Shown here one piece after another: positions 35,862 to 44,186 of a stretch of 44,186 nucleotides of DNA. Origin of the DNA: Holophagaceae bacterium (GTDB lineage: Bacteria > Acidobacteriota > Holophagae > Holophagales > Holophagaceae). Below the pieces are notes generated by a model, which was given only the letters and a program-made list of their open reading frames with translations, was not told where the DNA came from and did not search any database. Each line of letters opens with the position of its first letter. Position 1 is the stretch's first letter. Position numbers and translations under genes: made by a program. Location of the stretch: assembly GCA_025361205.1 (NCBI GenBank), contig JANYAS010000101.1:1-44186 (forward strand), in the 5' to 3' direction.

Positions 35862-37022
35862 CTACTGCCCTGCCACCACCACCCGCCCCTTGCCTTCCTC
35901 CTTGGCGCGCAGGAGGGCATGATCGGCCTGCTCGATGAGGTGGCCCGCGCCATCCGCATGCTCGGGGTAGGCGGCCACGCCAGCGCTGAGCGAGACGGCG
36001 AGGTGATTGCGGCCCAGATCCACGGGATGATCCCGCAACACCTGGAGCAGGCGCTCTCCGAGCTTCCGCGCGCCCTGGGCCATGGTGCCGGGCATAAGGA
36101 TGCAGAATTCGTCCCCGCCGTACCGGTAGAGCCGGTCGTGGGCGCGGCAGAGCCGCTGGGCGGTGTGGGCCACGGATTCGAGCAGCAGGCTCCCGGCGGG
36201 GTGACCATGGCGGGTGTTCACCTGTTTGAGGTCGTCCACGTCGAGGAAGAGCAGGGACAGCGATTCGGACTTGGCCGCGGCGGAACGCACCGCCTGGGGC
36301 AATTCCGCCTCCAGGCAGCGGCGGTTCTGCGCCACGGTGAGGTCATCCTTGAAGGAGAGAGCGCGGCTCTCCTCCAGACGCCAGGCGTTGAGCAGCAGCG
36401 GTTCCATGTCATCGAAGCCGCGCAGGAAGACCTCCGGGGGTTCCCGTGGATCCATCAGGCGGAGGACCCCCAGCTGCTCGGAGGGTGCCAGTAAGAAGGC
36501 TTCTCCGCGTCTGACGAGGTCCGCCGCCTCCTGGCGGGGCAGGGGGGCTTCCGGGAAGGCGCCGTCTCCCGCTCGCTGGTAGAACAGGTCGTCCTTGCGG
36601 AGCCAGATGGCCCCACCCTGGGCGCCAGAAAGTCGGATGGCACGGCCCAAGGCCAGGCGAAGGAGTTCTTCCAGGGAGGCCAGATGCATCATCTGGCGCA
36701 GCCAGCCCTCGCTGCCCAGATCCCGCTGGCGCAGGTGGAGCAGGGCCTCCCGGGCGGCCTCCAGGGGGCGGTCCTGGAGCAACACCCAGCCGGGGCGGGC
36801 ACTCAGCACCGCGCTGACCTCCTCCGGATCGGCCTGTTCCACCCACCAGAGGATCTCGGTGCCCTCGGCGGGGATCAGGCGCACATCCGGATGCTCAGCA
36901 ACGAGCACGAGGGAACCCTGGCCGGGACCGACAACGATCTCGTAGCCCCACTGCGTCAGCGCCGCACGGAGAGCCTCCCCCGCCGCGGAGGGATGGGCTT
37001 CCAGCCAGTGGATGCGGGCCAT
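35862..37022 (-). CDS. Diguanylate cyclase (GGDEF domain)
   Basis: Enzyme making cyclic di-GMP, 386 aa from the ATG at 37022, which has GGGAG 4 bases before it; an in-frame ATG at 37052 would add 10 residues. The C-terminal GGDEF domain (about 220-386) is intact: LSLLFLDVDDLKQVNTRHGH, then RLYRYGGDEFCILMPG. An RxxD inhibitory site (RAHD) sits exactly five residues before GGDEF, so product feedback is likely. The N-terminal 100 residues look like a degenerate receiver domain without clear phospho-acceptor residues. A GAF-like region (LEELLRLALGRAIRLSGAQG) follows. No membrane segment. Cyclic di-GMP often controls type IV pili, and the pilus genes are nearby. Confidence 0.9.
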   Translation of the reverse strand: MARIHWLEAHPSAAGEALRAALTQWGYEIVVGPGQGSLVLVAEHPDVRLIPAEGTEILWWVEQADPEEVSAVLSARPGWVLLQDRPLEAAREALLHLRQRDLGSEGWLRQMMHLASLEELLRLALGRAIRLSGAQGGAIWLRKDDLFYQRAGDGAFPEAPLPRQEAADLVRRGEAFLLAPSEQLGVLRLMDPREPPEVFLRGFDDMEPLLLNAWRLEESRALSFKDDLTVAQNRRCLEAELPQAVRSAAAKSESLSLLFLDVDDLKQVNTRHGHPAGSLLLESVAHTAQRLCRAHDRLYRYGGDEFCILMPGTMAQGARKLGERLLQVLRDHPVDLGRNHLAVSLSAGVAAYPEHADGAGHLIEQADHALLRAKEEGKGRVVVAGQ

Positions 37023-37058
37023 GGGGCTCCCTGATGGTGGACTCTTCGGCATACCGGT

Positions 37059-39017
37059 CTATCCCAGCGCAACTTCGAGGCGCAAGGAGAGCTGACGGAG
37101 GTGGGCCGCCAGTTGCAGGAGGGAGGGCAGGGAACCGTCGCGCTGGCCGCGCTCGGCCCGCACCCAGCGCTTGAGCAGGGCCAGGGACTGAGGATCCCGC
37201 ACTCCCAACCGCTTGGCGGTCTGGATGAGTTTGTGGGAGAGGCGGGTCCGCTCGGTGCCAGCGGGTCCGCCCTGCAGCTCGGTGACCAGCTTCAGCGCTT
37301 CTAGGGCCACGTCCAGATCCTGGCGGATCAGGGGCACCCGGGCATTGATCCGCAGCAGGAACAGTTCCAGGAAGCGCAGCAGCTCGCCTAGGAGGTCCAT
37401 GCCGTCCCGCAAGGCCTGGGGTACATCTTCGGGCGACTCCAATAGCCGGCCCAGCTCCTGGATGAGGCGCTCGGCTTCCTCCCGGTCCGGGCGCCGGATG
37501 AGGGGGAACTCGGGGCTCCGGCGGAAGGCCAGGAGGTGCCGGTAGGTATGGGAGAGGCCCAGGGCCAGTCGGGGCCAGTCCTGCAGCTCCATGTGCAACT
37601 GGAGCTGGCCATGGAGGGGCGGCACCTGCTCCCACAGGCGCTGGATGCGCAGCCGGAGCCGCTCGCCCTCCTCCATCATGCTGGGCGACTCGGGGAAGAG
37701 CCGGTGCTGCACGTCGGGTGAGAAGATTCCCACCAGCTCGCCCATGAGCTGCTTTTGATGGTTAATGAGCAGGCCGCGCAGGTTGTCGAGGGTCTGGGCC
37801 AGCTGGTCGGCATCCTGGCCCGCCAGGGCCTGCTGGAGGAGGCTTCGCAGCGTCCCCTGGTCCTGGTGGAGGCTGAGGACAGCCTGCCGGAGGAAGGCTC
37901 GCAGCCGCAGGGACTCGAGCCGGGACGGGTCCAGCAGGTCGCCGCGGGCTGGATCATAGGCCCGTTCTGCCAGGCGCCCCAGCTCGGATTCCAGGACCAG
38001 AAAGGTGGGGACCGCCGCATAGCGGTCTGGGAGACCGGTGCTGGCGGCGGGTTCGAGGGATTCCAGGAGGCCGAGCAGCGAGATGTGGCTGGTCAGGGCC
38101 CGGGCCACCACGGAGAAGGTGGGTCGGTCGTCCCTCCGGATCTGCTGGAGCAGACGGCGCAGCTCCGGCGGCATGCTTTCCCGGAAGCGTTCGGTGTCCA
38201 TGCGGGGGAGGGACCAGCCCAGATGATCCCAAAGCCACCGCAGGCTGCCCCGCACCTGTTCCACGGCAGGCCAGTGAATGCCCCGGTCGAGGGGGCGCAC
38301 CAGGCTCAGGCGCAAGTTCGAGACCACATGCTCGAGCAGCAGAATGGGCTCTACCCGGGCGTGAATCTCGGCGGGGATGCAGGCCTCCAGGTGCTCAGCG
38401 AAGCGGGTCAGCGACTCCTCCAGGCGCCCTTCGCCCTGGATGGCCCGGTTCAGTGCCTTCATCTGGGCATTGAGCCGAGTCACCGAATCGGCGCCCGATT
38501 CGCTGTCCTGGAGGGCGGCCAGGATCGCCCGGAAGGCATCCCGGTGGTCGGCCAGGAAGGTGGACCACAGTTGGCGCAGATTGCCGGTGTCCTCGGTGGG
38601 GGCCAGGGACATGGCGCGCAGCGAGGCCAGCAGGTCTAGAAGGCGGGTCACCCACTCAGGCTGCTGCAGCTCCGCCAGCAGCTCGCGGTGGGCCGCCTCC
38701 GCCTGGTACTCCAGCCGGCCCAGGCTGTGGAGCAGGACCAGCCCCAGGGCATTCCGGGCCTCCCCCAGGCGGCGGGGCGAGAACTGGTGCAGGAAGGCGA
38801 GGAAGTAGCCCAGGCTGCGACGGAGGGCGGCCTGGGCCGGGGACTCCTCGCCGGAAGCGACCCGCTCCGGGGCCGCTTCAAGCAACGGTTCCAGATCTCG
38901 GGCGCCTTCCCGAAGAATGTCTTCGAGCAAGGCGAGATCCGTTCGGGATAGACCCTTCTCGCGGATCAGCTGCCGGGCGAGCAGCAGTCGCTGGGGCGGT
39001 GTGCCTGGGGAGGACAT
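37059..39017 (-). CDS. Large helical protein of unknown function
   Basis: About 652 aa from the ATG at 39017 (MSSPGTPPQRLLLARQLIRE); an ATG five codons upstream is also possible. The whole protein is predicted helical and rich in Leu, Arg, Glu and Gln, with many heptad-like stretches (LLDLLASLRAMSLAPTEDTG, LRLRIQRLWEQVPPLHGQLQ). There is no signal peptide, membrane helix or recognisable catalytic motif. It is divergent from pilB and followed 36 bases later by the GGDEF gene on the same strand, so these two probably form an operon. I do not recognise a family. Confidence 0.8.
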   Translation of the reverse strand: MSSPGTPPQRLLLARQLIREKGLSRTDLALLEDILREGARDLEPLLEAAPERVASGEESPAQAALRRSLGYFLAFLHQFSPRRLGEARNALGLVLLHSLGRLEYQAEAAHRELLAELQQPEWVTRLLDLLASLRAMSLAPTEDTGNLRQLWSTFLADHRDAFRAILAALQDSESGADSVTRLNAQMKALNRAIQGEGRLEESLTRFAEHLEACIPAEIHARVEPILLLEHVVSNLRLSLVRPLDRGIHWPAVEQVRGSLRWLWDHLGWSLPRMDTERFRESMPPELRRLLQQIRRDDRPTFSVVARALTSHISLLGLLESLEPAASTGLPDRYAAVPTFLVLESELGRLAERAYDPARGDLLDPSRLESLRLRAFLRQAVLSLHQDQGTLRSLLQQALAGQDADQLAQTLDNLRGLLINHQKQLMGELVGIFSPDVQHRLFPESPSMMEEGERLRLRIQRLWEQVPPLHGQLQLHMELQDWPRLALGLSHTYRHLLAFRRSPEFPLIRRPDREEAERLIQELGRLLESPEDVPQALRDGMDLLGELLRFLELFLLRINARVPLIRQDLDVALEALKLVTELQGGPAGTERTRLSHKLIQTAKRLGVRDPQSLALLKRWVRAERGQRDGSLPSLLQLAAHLRQLSLRLEVALG

Positions 39018-39097
39018 GGCAAAAGCATACAATGGTTAGGCCTCCGCTCGCCTGCGCAGGGTGATACCATCGCCACACCCCAATTTGGAGGCAGCCA

Positions 39098-40945
39098 GTG
39101 GTCAGCAAGCTCGGGGAAATGCTCGTCAAGGCCCAACTCATCACGGATGCGCAGCTGGATGAAGTCATGAAAATCCAGCGAAGAGAGGGCGGGAAGCTTG
39201 GAAGCATCGTGGTGCGCTCCGGCTTCTGCTCCGATCAGGACATCGTCAGTTTCCTGGGGATGCAGTACGGCGTGCCGGCGGCCGATCTGGAACAATGGCC
39301 CCCCATCGATCCTGGGGTCATCGCCCTGATTCCCAGGGATCTGGCCCAGCGGCACAAGGTACTACCCCTCCAGCGCACCGGCAACGTACTAACCCTGGCC
39401 ATGTCCGACCCCACCGACATCTTCGCCATGGATGATGTGCGGTTCCACACGGGCTACAACGTGGACCCCGTGGTATCCAGCGAAATGGGCCTCCTCCGGG
39501 CCGTGGAGAAGTACTACGGGGGGAACAGTGCCGTACGGTTGTCGGATGGCACGGTTGCCCGCGCCCTTCAAAGCGGTGCTGGGCCCGCGGCGAGCGGACC
39601 CACAGATACCTCGGCCGGAGCCGCGGCCGCATTCAATGCAGAGGATGAGCACTTCGACCTGGCCGACCTGGAGCAGGAGCTGGATGCCGACGCCGAGTAT
39701 GATACGTCGGCCGAGGATGATGATTCGAGCGTCAATGTCGGCAGCCTCAAGCGGGGCAGTGAAGACGCGCCGGTGGTGAAGCTGGTGAACATGGTGCTCA
39801 TCGACGCCATCAAGCGCGGCGCCTCCGATATCCATATTGAGCCCTACGAAAAGACCTACCGCATCCGGTTCCGCATCGACGGCATCCTGATGGAAGTCAT
39901 GCGGCCCAACCTCAAGCTGAAGGATCCCCTGACCTCCCGCGTGAAGATCCTGGCCAAGCTCAACATCGCCGAGCGGCGCCTGCCCCAGGACGGCCGCATC
40001 AAGCTGCGCGTGAACATGGGCGGCCGGCAGAAGGTCATCGACTACCGCGTGAGCATCCTGCCGACCCTGTTCGGCGAGAAGATCGTGCTGCGGCTGCTGG
40101 ACAGCGACCAGCTGATGCTGGACCTCACCAAACTCGGCTTCGAGCAGGAGAGCCTCGACCGCTGGGACCGGCAGATCTGCAAGCCCTACGGCATGGTGCT
40201 GGTGACGGGCCCCACAGGCTCGGGCAAGACCAACACCCTGTACTCTTCCATCGCCAAGCTCAACACGGTGGACACCAACATCATGACGGCCGAGGATCCA
40301 GTGGAATTCAATTTCCCCGGCATCAACCAGGTGCAGATGAAGGAGCAGATCGGCCTCAACTTCGCCGCCGCGCTGCGCTCCTTCCTTCGGCAGGATCCCA
40401 ACATCATCCTGGTGGGTGAGATCCGTGACTTCGAGACGGCCGAGATCGCCATCAAAGCGAGCCTCACCGGCCACCTGGTGCTGTCTACCCTGCACACCAA
40501 CGACGCCCCCAGCACCATCAACCGCCTCATGAACATGGGCGTGGAGCCCTTCCTGGTGGCCACGTCCGTGAACGTCATCTGCGCCCAGCGGCTGGTGCGC
40601 CGCCTCTGTGTGCACTGCAAGGCGGTGGATCCCCACCACCAGCCCGAGGAGGCCCTCTACAAGGTGGGCTTCACCCCCGAGGAGGTGCAGCGGGGGATCA
40701 CCTTCTACAAGCCCGTGGGCTGCGAGCTCTGTCTCAAGCGGGGGTACAAGGGGCGCGTGGGCCTCTATGAAGTGCTGGAGATGTCCGAAACCCTCAAGGA
40801 CATGATCCTCACCGGCGCCTCCGCCATCGAAATCCGCGAACAGGGCCAGAAGGAGGGCATGATCACCCTCCGCCGTTCCGGCTGCCGCAAAACCCTCGAC
40901 GGCATGACCACCATCGAAGAGATCATCCGAGAGACAGTCTTGTAG
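39098..40945 (+). CDS. pilB: Type IV pilus assembly ATPase PilB
   Basis: Hexameric ATPase that drives pilus extension, 615 aa. An N-terminal MshEN/GspE-N domain (about 1-150) with the pattern LGEMLVKAQLITDAQLDEVM and IALIPRDLAQRHKVLPLQRT is followed by an acidic linker (about 185-215). The ATPase core shows GASDIHIEPYEKTYRIRFRI, Walker A GPTGSGKTNTLY near 370, and Walker B IILVGEIRDFETAEIA near 437. Two CxxC pairs (CVHC near 504, CELC near 541) form the zinc site of the family. The start is GTG at 39098, with GGAGG 6 bases upstream. pilT and pilC follow. Confidence 0.95.
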   Translation: MVSKLGEMLVKAQLITDAQLDEVMKIQRREGGKLGSIVVRSGFCSDQDIVSFLGMQYGVPAADLEQWPPIDPGVIALIPRDLAQRHKVLPLQRTGNVLTLAMSDPTDIFAMDDVRFHTGYNVDPVVSSEMGLLRAVEKYYGGNSAVRLSDGTVARALQSGAGPAASGPTDTSAGAAAAFNAEDEHFDLADLEQELDADAEYDTSAEDDDSSVNVGSLKRGSEDAPVVKLVNMVLIDAIKRGASDIHIEPYEKTYRIRFRIDGILMEVMRPNLKLKDPLTSRVKILAKLNIAERRLPQDGRIKLRVNMGGRQKVIDYRVSILPTLFGEKIVLRLLDSDQLMLDLTKLGFEQESLDRWDRQICKPYGMVLVTGPTGSGKTNTLYSSIAKLNTVDTNIMTAEDPVEFNFPGINQVQMKEQIGLNFAAALRSFLRQDPNIILVGEIRDFETAEIAIKASLTGHLVLSTLHTNDAPSTINRLMNMGVEPFLVATSVNVICAQRLVRRLCVHCKAVDPHHQPEEALYKVGFTPEEVQRGITFYKPVGCELCLKRGYKGRVGLYEVLEMSETLKDMILTGASAIEIREQGQKEGMITLRRSGCRKTLDGMTTIEEIIRETVL

Positions 40946-40973
40946 GCGCCGACCCACTCGCGCCAAGATCTTT

Positions 40974-41266
40974 GACAGGATTAACAGGGTTTTCAGCAGG
41001 GACCCCGGTGGGTTGGTGAACATCTCAGCCATGAAAGCCGACCCTCAGTGTTGCTATCAGCCGCACTTGTTTTCCTTGTGGCCTTTGTGTTCTTTGTGGC
41101 TAAGCATCCGTGGGATTGGCTAGGCCCTTCCTGCAAATGCCATATGAAAGACATTTAGGCCACAAAGAACACAAAGGGCTGGGGTCTCTGGATGAATCAA
41201 TGGCGGTTCCAATGCCACACATGCCCTAATCCTGTTCATCCTGCTTTCAATCCTGTTAATCCTGTC
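40974..41266. repeat. Nested inverted-repeat element between pilB and pilT
   Basis: The 349-base gap between pilB and pilT contains no gene. Outer arms: GACAGGATTAACAGGGTT (40974-40991) and its inverted copy AATCCTGTTAATCCTGTC (41249-41266), next to a second diverged copy (AATCCTGTTCATCCTG, 21 bases earlier). Inner arms: GGCCTTTGTGTTCTTTGTGG (41080 onward) and its inverse CCACAAAGAACACAAAGG (41160 onward), with 18 bases identical. The structure looks like a dispersed palindromic repeat or miniature mobile element. Confidence 0.7.
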
Positions 41267-41294
41267 CCCGCTTCTTGTCTTTCCAGAGGTCATC

Positions 41295-42476
41295 ATGAGC
41301 GAAGTCGGTGCCAACTACGTCGCCCCTCTCCAGCAGCTGCTCAAGACCATGGTGGAGTACGGCGGCACGGATCTGCACATCACCACGGACTCGGCGCCGC
41401 AGATCCGCATCGACGGTCGCATGGTGCCCCTGAAGCTGCCACCGCTGGACGCCTCCCAGACCCGCTGGCTCTGCTACGGCGTGATGACCGACCAGCAGAA
41501 GCATCGCCTCGAGGAGGATCTCGAGGTGGACTTCTCCTTCGGCCTCCAGGGCGTGGCCCGGTTCCGCGCCAACGTGTTCAACCAGCGGGGCGCCACGGCG
41601 GGGGTGTTCCGCACCATCCCGGAGCAGATCCGCACCTTCGACCAGCTGGGCCTGCCGCCCGCCATCCAGGCCCTGTGCAATAAGCCCCGGGGCCTGGTGC
41701 TGGTGACGGGCGTGACCGGTTCTGGTAAGTCAACCACCCTGGCGGCCATGGTGGACAAGATCAATACCGAGGAGCCGGTGCACATCCTCACCATCGAGGA
41801 CCCTGTGGAATACGTCCACAAGCACAAGCGGGCCCTGGTGAACCAGCGGGAGATCCACGCCGACACCCATAGCTTCAAGAAGGCCCTCCGCTCGGCCCTC
41901 CGCCAGGATCCTGATGTGGTGCTGGTGGGCGAAATGCGCGACCTGGAGACCATCGAATCCGCCCTGACCATCGCTGAAACGGGCCATCTCACCTTTGGCA
42001 CCTTGCACACCAGCAGCACCGTGCAAACCATCAACCGCATCATCGACGTGTTTCCTGCTCACCAGCAGCCCCAGATCCGGGCCCAGCTCTCCCTGGTGCT
42101 GGAAGGGGTCATCTGCCAGAGCCTCATCCCCAAGGCCAGCGGGAAGGGCCGCGCCCTGGCCCTGGAGATCATGCTCCCCAACTCCGCTATCCGGAACCTC
42201 ATCCGCGAGGACAAGATCCACCAGATCTACGGCACCATGCAGGCCGGCCAGACCAAGTACGGCATGCAGACCTTCAACCAGAGCCTGTCCGACCTGGTGA
42301 TCCGCAAGGAAGTCACCCAGGAGCAGGCCTTCGAATACTCCTCCAACACCGACGAACTGCGGGAGCTCATCAACCGCGGCGTCGGCGTGGGAGCCTCTGG
42401 AGGCCGAGGGGCCGCGCCCGCCCAACCCGCCAGCCTGGCCCTGGGCGGGCGGAATCCCAACATCAAGTACACCTGA
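41295..42476 (+). CDS. pilT: Type IV pilus retraction ATPase PilT
   Basis: Hexameric ATPase that powers pilus retraction and twitching, 393 aa. An N-terminal PAS-like domain (GGTDLHITTDSAPQIRIDGR) is followed by Walker A GVTGSGKSTTLAAM near residue 140, the Asp box (ILTIEDPVEYVHKHKRALVN), Walker B (PDVVLVGEMRDLETIESALT) and the His box (GHLTFGTLHTSSTVQTINRI). The PilT-specific AIRNLIRE motif near the C-terminus distinguishes it from PilB and PilU. The last 30 residues are a Gly/Ala-rich tail. The nucleotidyltransferase gene starts 9 bases after the stop. Confidence 0.95.
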   Translation: MSEVGANYVAPLQQLLKTMVEYGGTDLHITTDSAPQIRIDGRMVPLKLPPLDASQTRWLCYGVMTDQQKHRLEEDLEVDFSFGLQGVARFRANVFNQRGATAGVFRTIPEQIRTFDQLGLPPAIQALCNKPRGLVLVTGVTGSGKSTTLAAMVDKINTEEPVHILTIEDPVEYVHKHKRALVNQREIHADTHSFKKALRSALRQDPDVVLVGEMRDLETIESALTIAETGHLTFGTLHTSSTVQTINRIIDVFPAHQQPQIRAQLSLVLEGVICQSLIPKASGKGRALALEIMLPNSAIRNLIREDKIHQIYGTMQAGQTKYGMQTFNQSLSDLVIRKEVTQEQAFEYSSNTDELRELINRGVGVGASGGRGAAPAQPASLALGGRNPNIKYT

Positions 42477-42485
42477 GGCAGAACC

Positions 42486-42806
42486 ATGATCTCCAGGGAC
42501 ACCATCCAGAAGGCGGTCAGCCTATTGGCCGGGCAATCTGCGGTGCAGCGGGTGATCTTGTTCGGCTCGTACGCGTTGGGTACTGCCCGGGAGGATTCCG
42601 ACCTCGACTTTCTGGTGATTGAATCCGGCCTGAGATTCCGTCGAGCCGAAATGGTGCGCCTTCGGGCCACCCTGCGCCCCCTCGGGATACCTGTGGATGT
42701 GCTGGTCGCGGATGCCGAGCAGTTCGAGGCCTGGAAGGATCAGCCCGGCACAGCCCTTTTCGAGGCAGCGCGGCACGGGCAGGTGGTCTATGAACGCGCG
42801 GATTGA
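42486..42806 (+). CDS. MNT-type nucleotidyltransferase (putative antitoxin of a MNT/HEPN pair)
   Basis: Minimal nucleotidyltransferase of 106 aa. The signature G27-S28 with D39-x-D41 is present (LFGSYALGTAREDSDLDFLV), and a third acidic residue follows in GIPVDVLVAD. It lies 9 bases after pilT and overlaps the HEPN gene by 17 bases. In studied MNT/HEPN pairs, the MNT protein modifies the HEPN protein by AMP transfer and neutralises it. Whether that happens here is inferred. Confidence 0.88.
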   Translation: MISRDTIQKAVSLLAGQSAVQRVILFGSYALGTAREDSDLDFLVIESGLRFRRAEMVRLRATLRPLGIPVDVLVADAEQFEAWKDQPGTALFEAARHGQVVYERAD

Positions 42807-43152
42807 GGCTGTCCGCATCCTACTGGCCAAGGCCGATCAGGATGAACTGGCGGCCCGCGAACTCGCCTCCAACCCACGACTGGGAGACGAGATTATCGGA
42901 TTCCACCTTCAGCAAGCCGTAGAAAAGAGACTTAAGGCATTGCTGACCTTCCATGGCATCCCCTACCGCCGAACCCACGACCTGCTGGAATTGATGGATC
43001 TCCTCATCGCCCGTGGCTGCCCCGTGCCTTTGCCGCTGGAAGCCTTGCAAGAAATGACCCCTTTTGCGGTGGAGTATCGCTACGAACACCTTGACCAATA
43101 CGAGGACGCCCCGCTCGATCGGGAGGCGCCTTGGGACTGTCGGGTGAATTGA
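42790..43152 (+). CDS. HEPN domain protein
   Basis: A 120-aa helical protein of the HEPN superfamily, COG2250-like. Recognisable parts are ILLAKADQDELAARELASNP, then GFHLQQAVEKRLKALLTFHG and RRTHDLLELMDLLI. The ending contains AVEYRYEHLDQYED. The classical R-x(4-6)-H nuclease motif of HepT toxins is not clearly present, so RNase activity is doubtful. The ATG at 42790 lies inside the nucleotidyltransferase gene and suggests coupled translation. Another 107 bases separate it from pilC. Confidence 0.85.
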   Translation: MNARIEAVRILLAKADQDELAARELASNPRLGDEIIGFHLQQAVEKRLKALLTFHGIPYRRTHDLLELMDLLIARGCPVPLPLEALQEMTPFAVEYRYEHLDQYEDAPLDREAPWDCRVN

Positions 43153-43259
43153 AAGTCTGGATTCACGACCAGATAGAGCCAAAGCCATAAGACTTCCCTG
43201 ATGTCTCTTTCCTGCCTATCCTAAAGCCACCACCGTTTCAGCCCTACGCCGAGGTCCGC

Positions 43260-44186
43260 ATGCCCGCTTATGCATGGAAAGGCAAGAACCGAATGGGGGA
43301 GACCCAGGAAGGGGTCCTGGTCTCCGATTCCCGCGATGCCGCTGCCGCCGCCCTGAAGCGCAACGGCATCGAGGTCCTGAACGTCCGCGCCATGGCCGCC
43401 CAAGGGGGTCGCTCCCTGGGCAAGGTTCCCCCCAAGGCCCTGGCCATCTTCACCCGCCAGTTCAGTGTGATGATCGACGCCGGCCTGCCCCTGGTGCAGT
43501 GTCTGGAGATCCTGGGCGCCCAGCAGGACCACAAGGGCTTCCAGCGCATCATCGAGGCCGTGCGCGAGGACGTGGAAAAGGGCTCCACCCTGCAGACGGC
43601 CCTCTCCAAGCACCCCAAGGCCTTCAATGACCTGTTCGTGAACATGGTGGGGGCCGGCGAAAGCGGCGGCATCCTGGACATCATCCTCCAACGCCTGTCC
43701 GTCTACATCGAAAAGGCCGTGAAGCTCACCGCCAAGGTGAAGGGGGCCATGACCTACCCCATCGCCGTCATCACCATCGCCATCGCCGTGGTGGTCATCA
43801 TCATGCTCAAGGTGATTCCCGTCTTCTCCGCCATGTATGAGGGTCTGGGTGCCGCACTGCCCTATCCCACCCAGATCTGCATTGGTATTTCGAATGCCCT
43901 TATCAACTACAGCTGGCTCATTGTCATCGCCATCGTCCTAGTGGTGGTAGGCCTCCGCCAGTACTACAAGACCATCCCCGGGCACCTCCAGATTGATGGC
44001 TTGCTGCTCAGGATCCCCATCATCGGCGATGTGCTGCGCAAGGTCGCCGTGGCCCGCTTCTGCCGCACCCTGGGCACCCTCATCAGCTCCGGCGTGCCCA
44101 TCCTCGAAGGCATGGACATCACGGCCCGCACCGCCGGGAATATGGTCATCCAGAACGCCATCCTCAAGTCGAAGGACGCCGTGGAG
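43260..44186 (+). CDS. pilC: Type IV pilus inner-membrane platform protein PilC (partial, 3' end outside window)
   Basis: Platform protein of the type IV pilus, which couples PilB and PilT to pilin assembly. 309 codons are seen before the window ends. The first domain (about 60-185) has the GspF pattern IFTRQFSVMIDAGLPLVQCL and FVNMVGAGESGGILDIILQR. A first membrane helix (ITIAIAVVVIIMLKVIPVFS) and a second (WLIVIAIVLVVVGLRQY) follow. The second GspF domain begins at VARFCRTLGTLISSGVPILE. GAGG lies 5 bases before the ATG at 43260. In most genomes pilC follows pilT directly; here the MNT/HEPN pair intervenes. Confidence 0.94.
   Translation, partial: MPAYAWKGKNRMGETQEGVLVSDSRDAAAAALKRNGIEVLNVRAMAAQGGRSLGKVPPKALAIFTRQFSVMIDAGLPLVQCLEILGAQQDHKGFQRIIEAVREDVEKGSTLQTALSKHPKAFNDLFVNMVGAGESGGILDIILQRLSVYIEKAVKLTAKVKGAMTYPIAVITIAIAVVVIIMLKVIPVFSAMYEGLGAALPYPTQICIGISNALINYSWLIVIAIVLVVVGLRQYYKTIPGHLQIDGLLLRIPIIGDVLRKVAVARFCRTLGTLISSGVPILEGMDITARTAGNMVIQNAILKSKDAVE

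Noticed and set aside
40974..41266. CRISPR array between pilB and pilT
   Set aside because: The repeats are inverted pairs with unequal distances, not regular direct repeats with spacers, and there are no cas genes.
42790..43152. Classical HepT RNase toxin
   Set aside because: The R-x(4-6)-H motif with adjacent Tyr typical of HepT is not evident, so only a general HEPN call was kept.

Overview
The window is GC-rich, gene-dense bacterial chromosome with no plasmid, phage or CRISPR signature. The organism is probably a Gram-negative diderm: it has RND efflux pumps, a type IV pilus, exported lipoproteins and a periplasmic-type cell wall amidase. Gene content and style (complete hrcA-grpE-dnaK-dnaJ locus, pilB-pilT-pilC, MdtABC pump) are compatible with Acidobacteriota of the Holophaga/Geothrix type. 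That placement is a guess from general resemblance; no rRNA or other decisive marker is present.

Layout. (1) 1-15 kb, mostly minus strand: a truncated exported protein with an HExxH motif, an unknown protein, aspS, an MdtABC-type multidrug pump with its MarR-type regulator, a RhlE-type RNA helicase and hisS. An N-acetylmuramoyl-L-alanine amidase is divergent from hisS, and their two start codons overlap. (2) 15.2-15.35 kb: tRNA-Arg(CCG) followed by a strong hairpin terminator. (3) 15.8-22.6 kb: eight tightly overlapping plus-strand genes that look like a fatty-acyl/phospholipid modification operon (acyl desaturase, FAD oxidoreductase, DUF1365, cyclopropane-fatty-acid-synthase-like methyltransferase, DUF1475, DUF2062, DUF1295 reductase-like, second CFA-like methyltransferase). 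(4) 22.6-28.1 kb: a MacA/MacB-like ABC export system split into four genes (adaptor, ATPase, two FtsX-type permeases), then a PadR regulator with a HAAS-like membrane protein. (5) 28.3-35.9 kb: rpmE, prfA, a lipoprotein on the opposite strand, and the heat-shock genes hrcA, grpE, dnaK, dnaJ. (6) 35.9-39.0 kb, minus strand: a GGDEF diguanylate cyclase and a large unrecognised helical protein. (7) 39.1 kb to the end: pilB, pilT, a nucleotidyltransferase/HEPN gene pair lodged in the pilus locus, and pilC, which runs off the window.

The most interesting signals are these. The lipid modification operon carries two different methyltransferases and several poorly characterised partners. Two recombination scars lie at gene ends (17870-17983 and 26839-26954), where a second, diverged copy of the preceding gene's C-terminal coding end survives. 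Two intergenic elements bounded by inverted repeats separate pilB from pilT and dnaK from dnaJ. The MNT/HEPN pair is inserted between pilT and pilC. No canonical CIRCE operator is visible near hrcA, grpE or dnaK.
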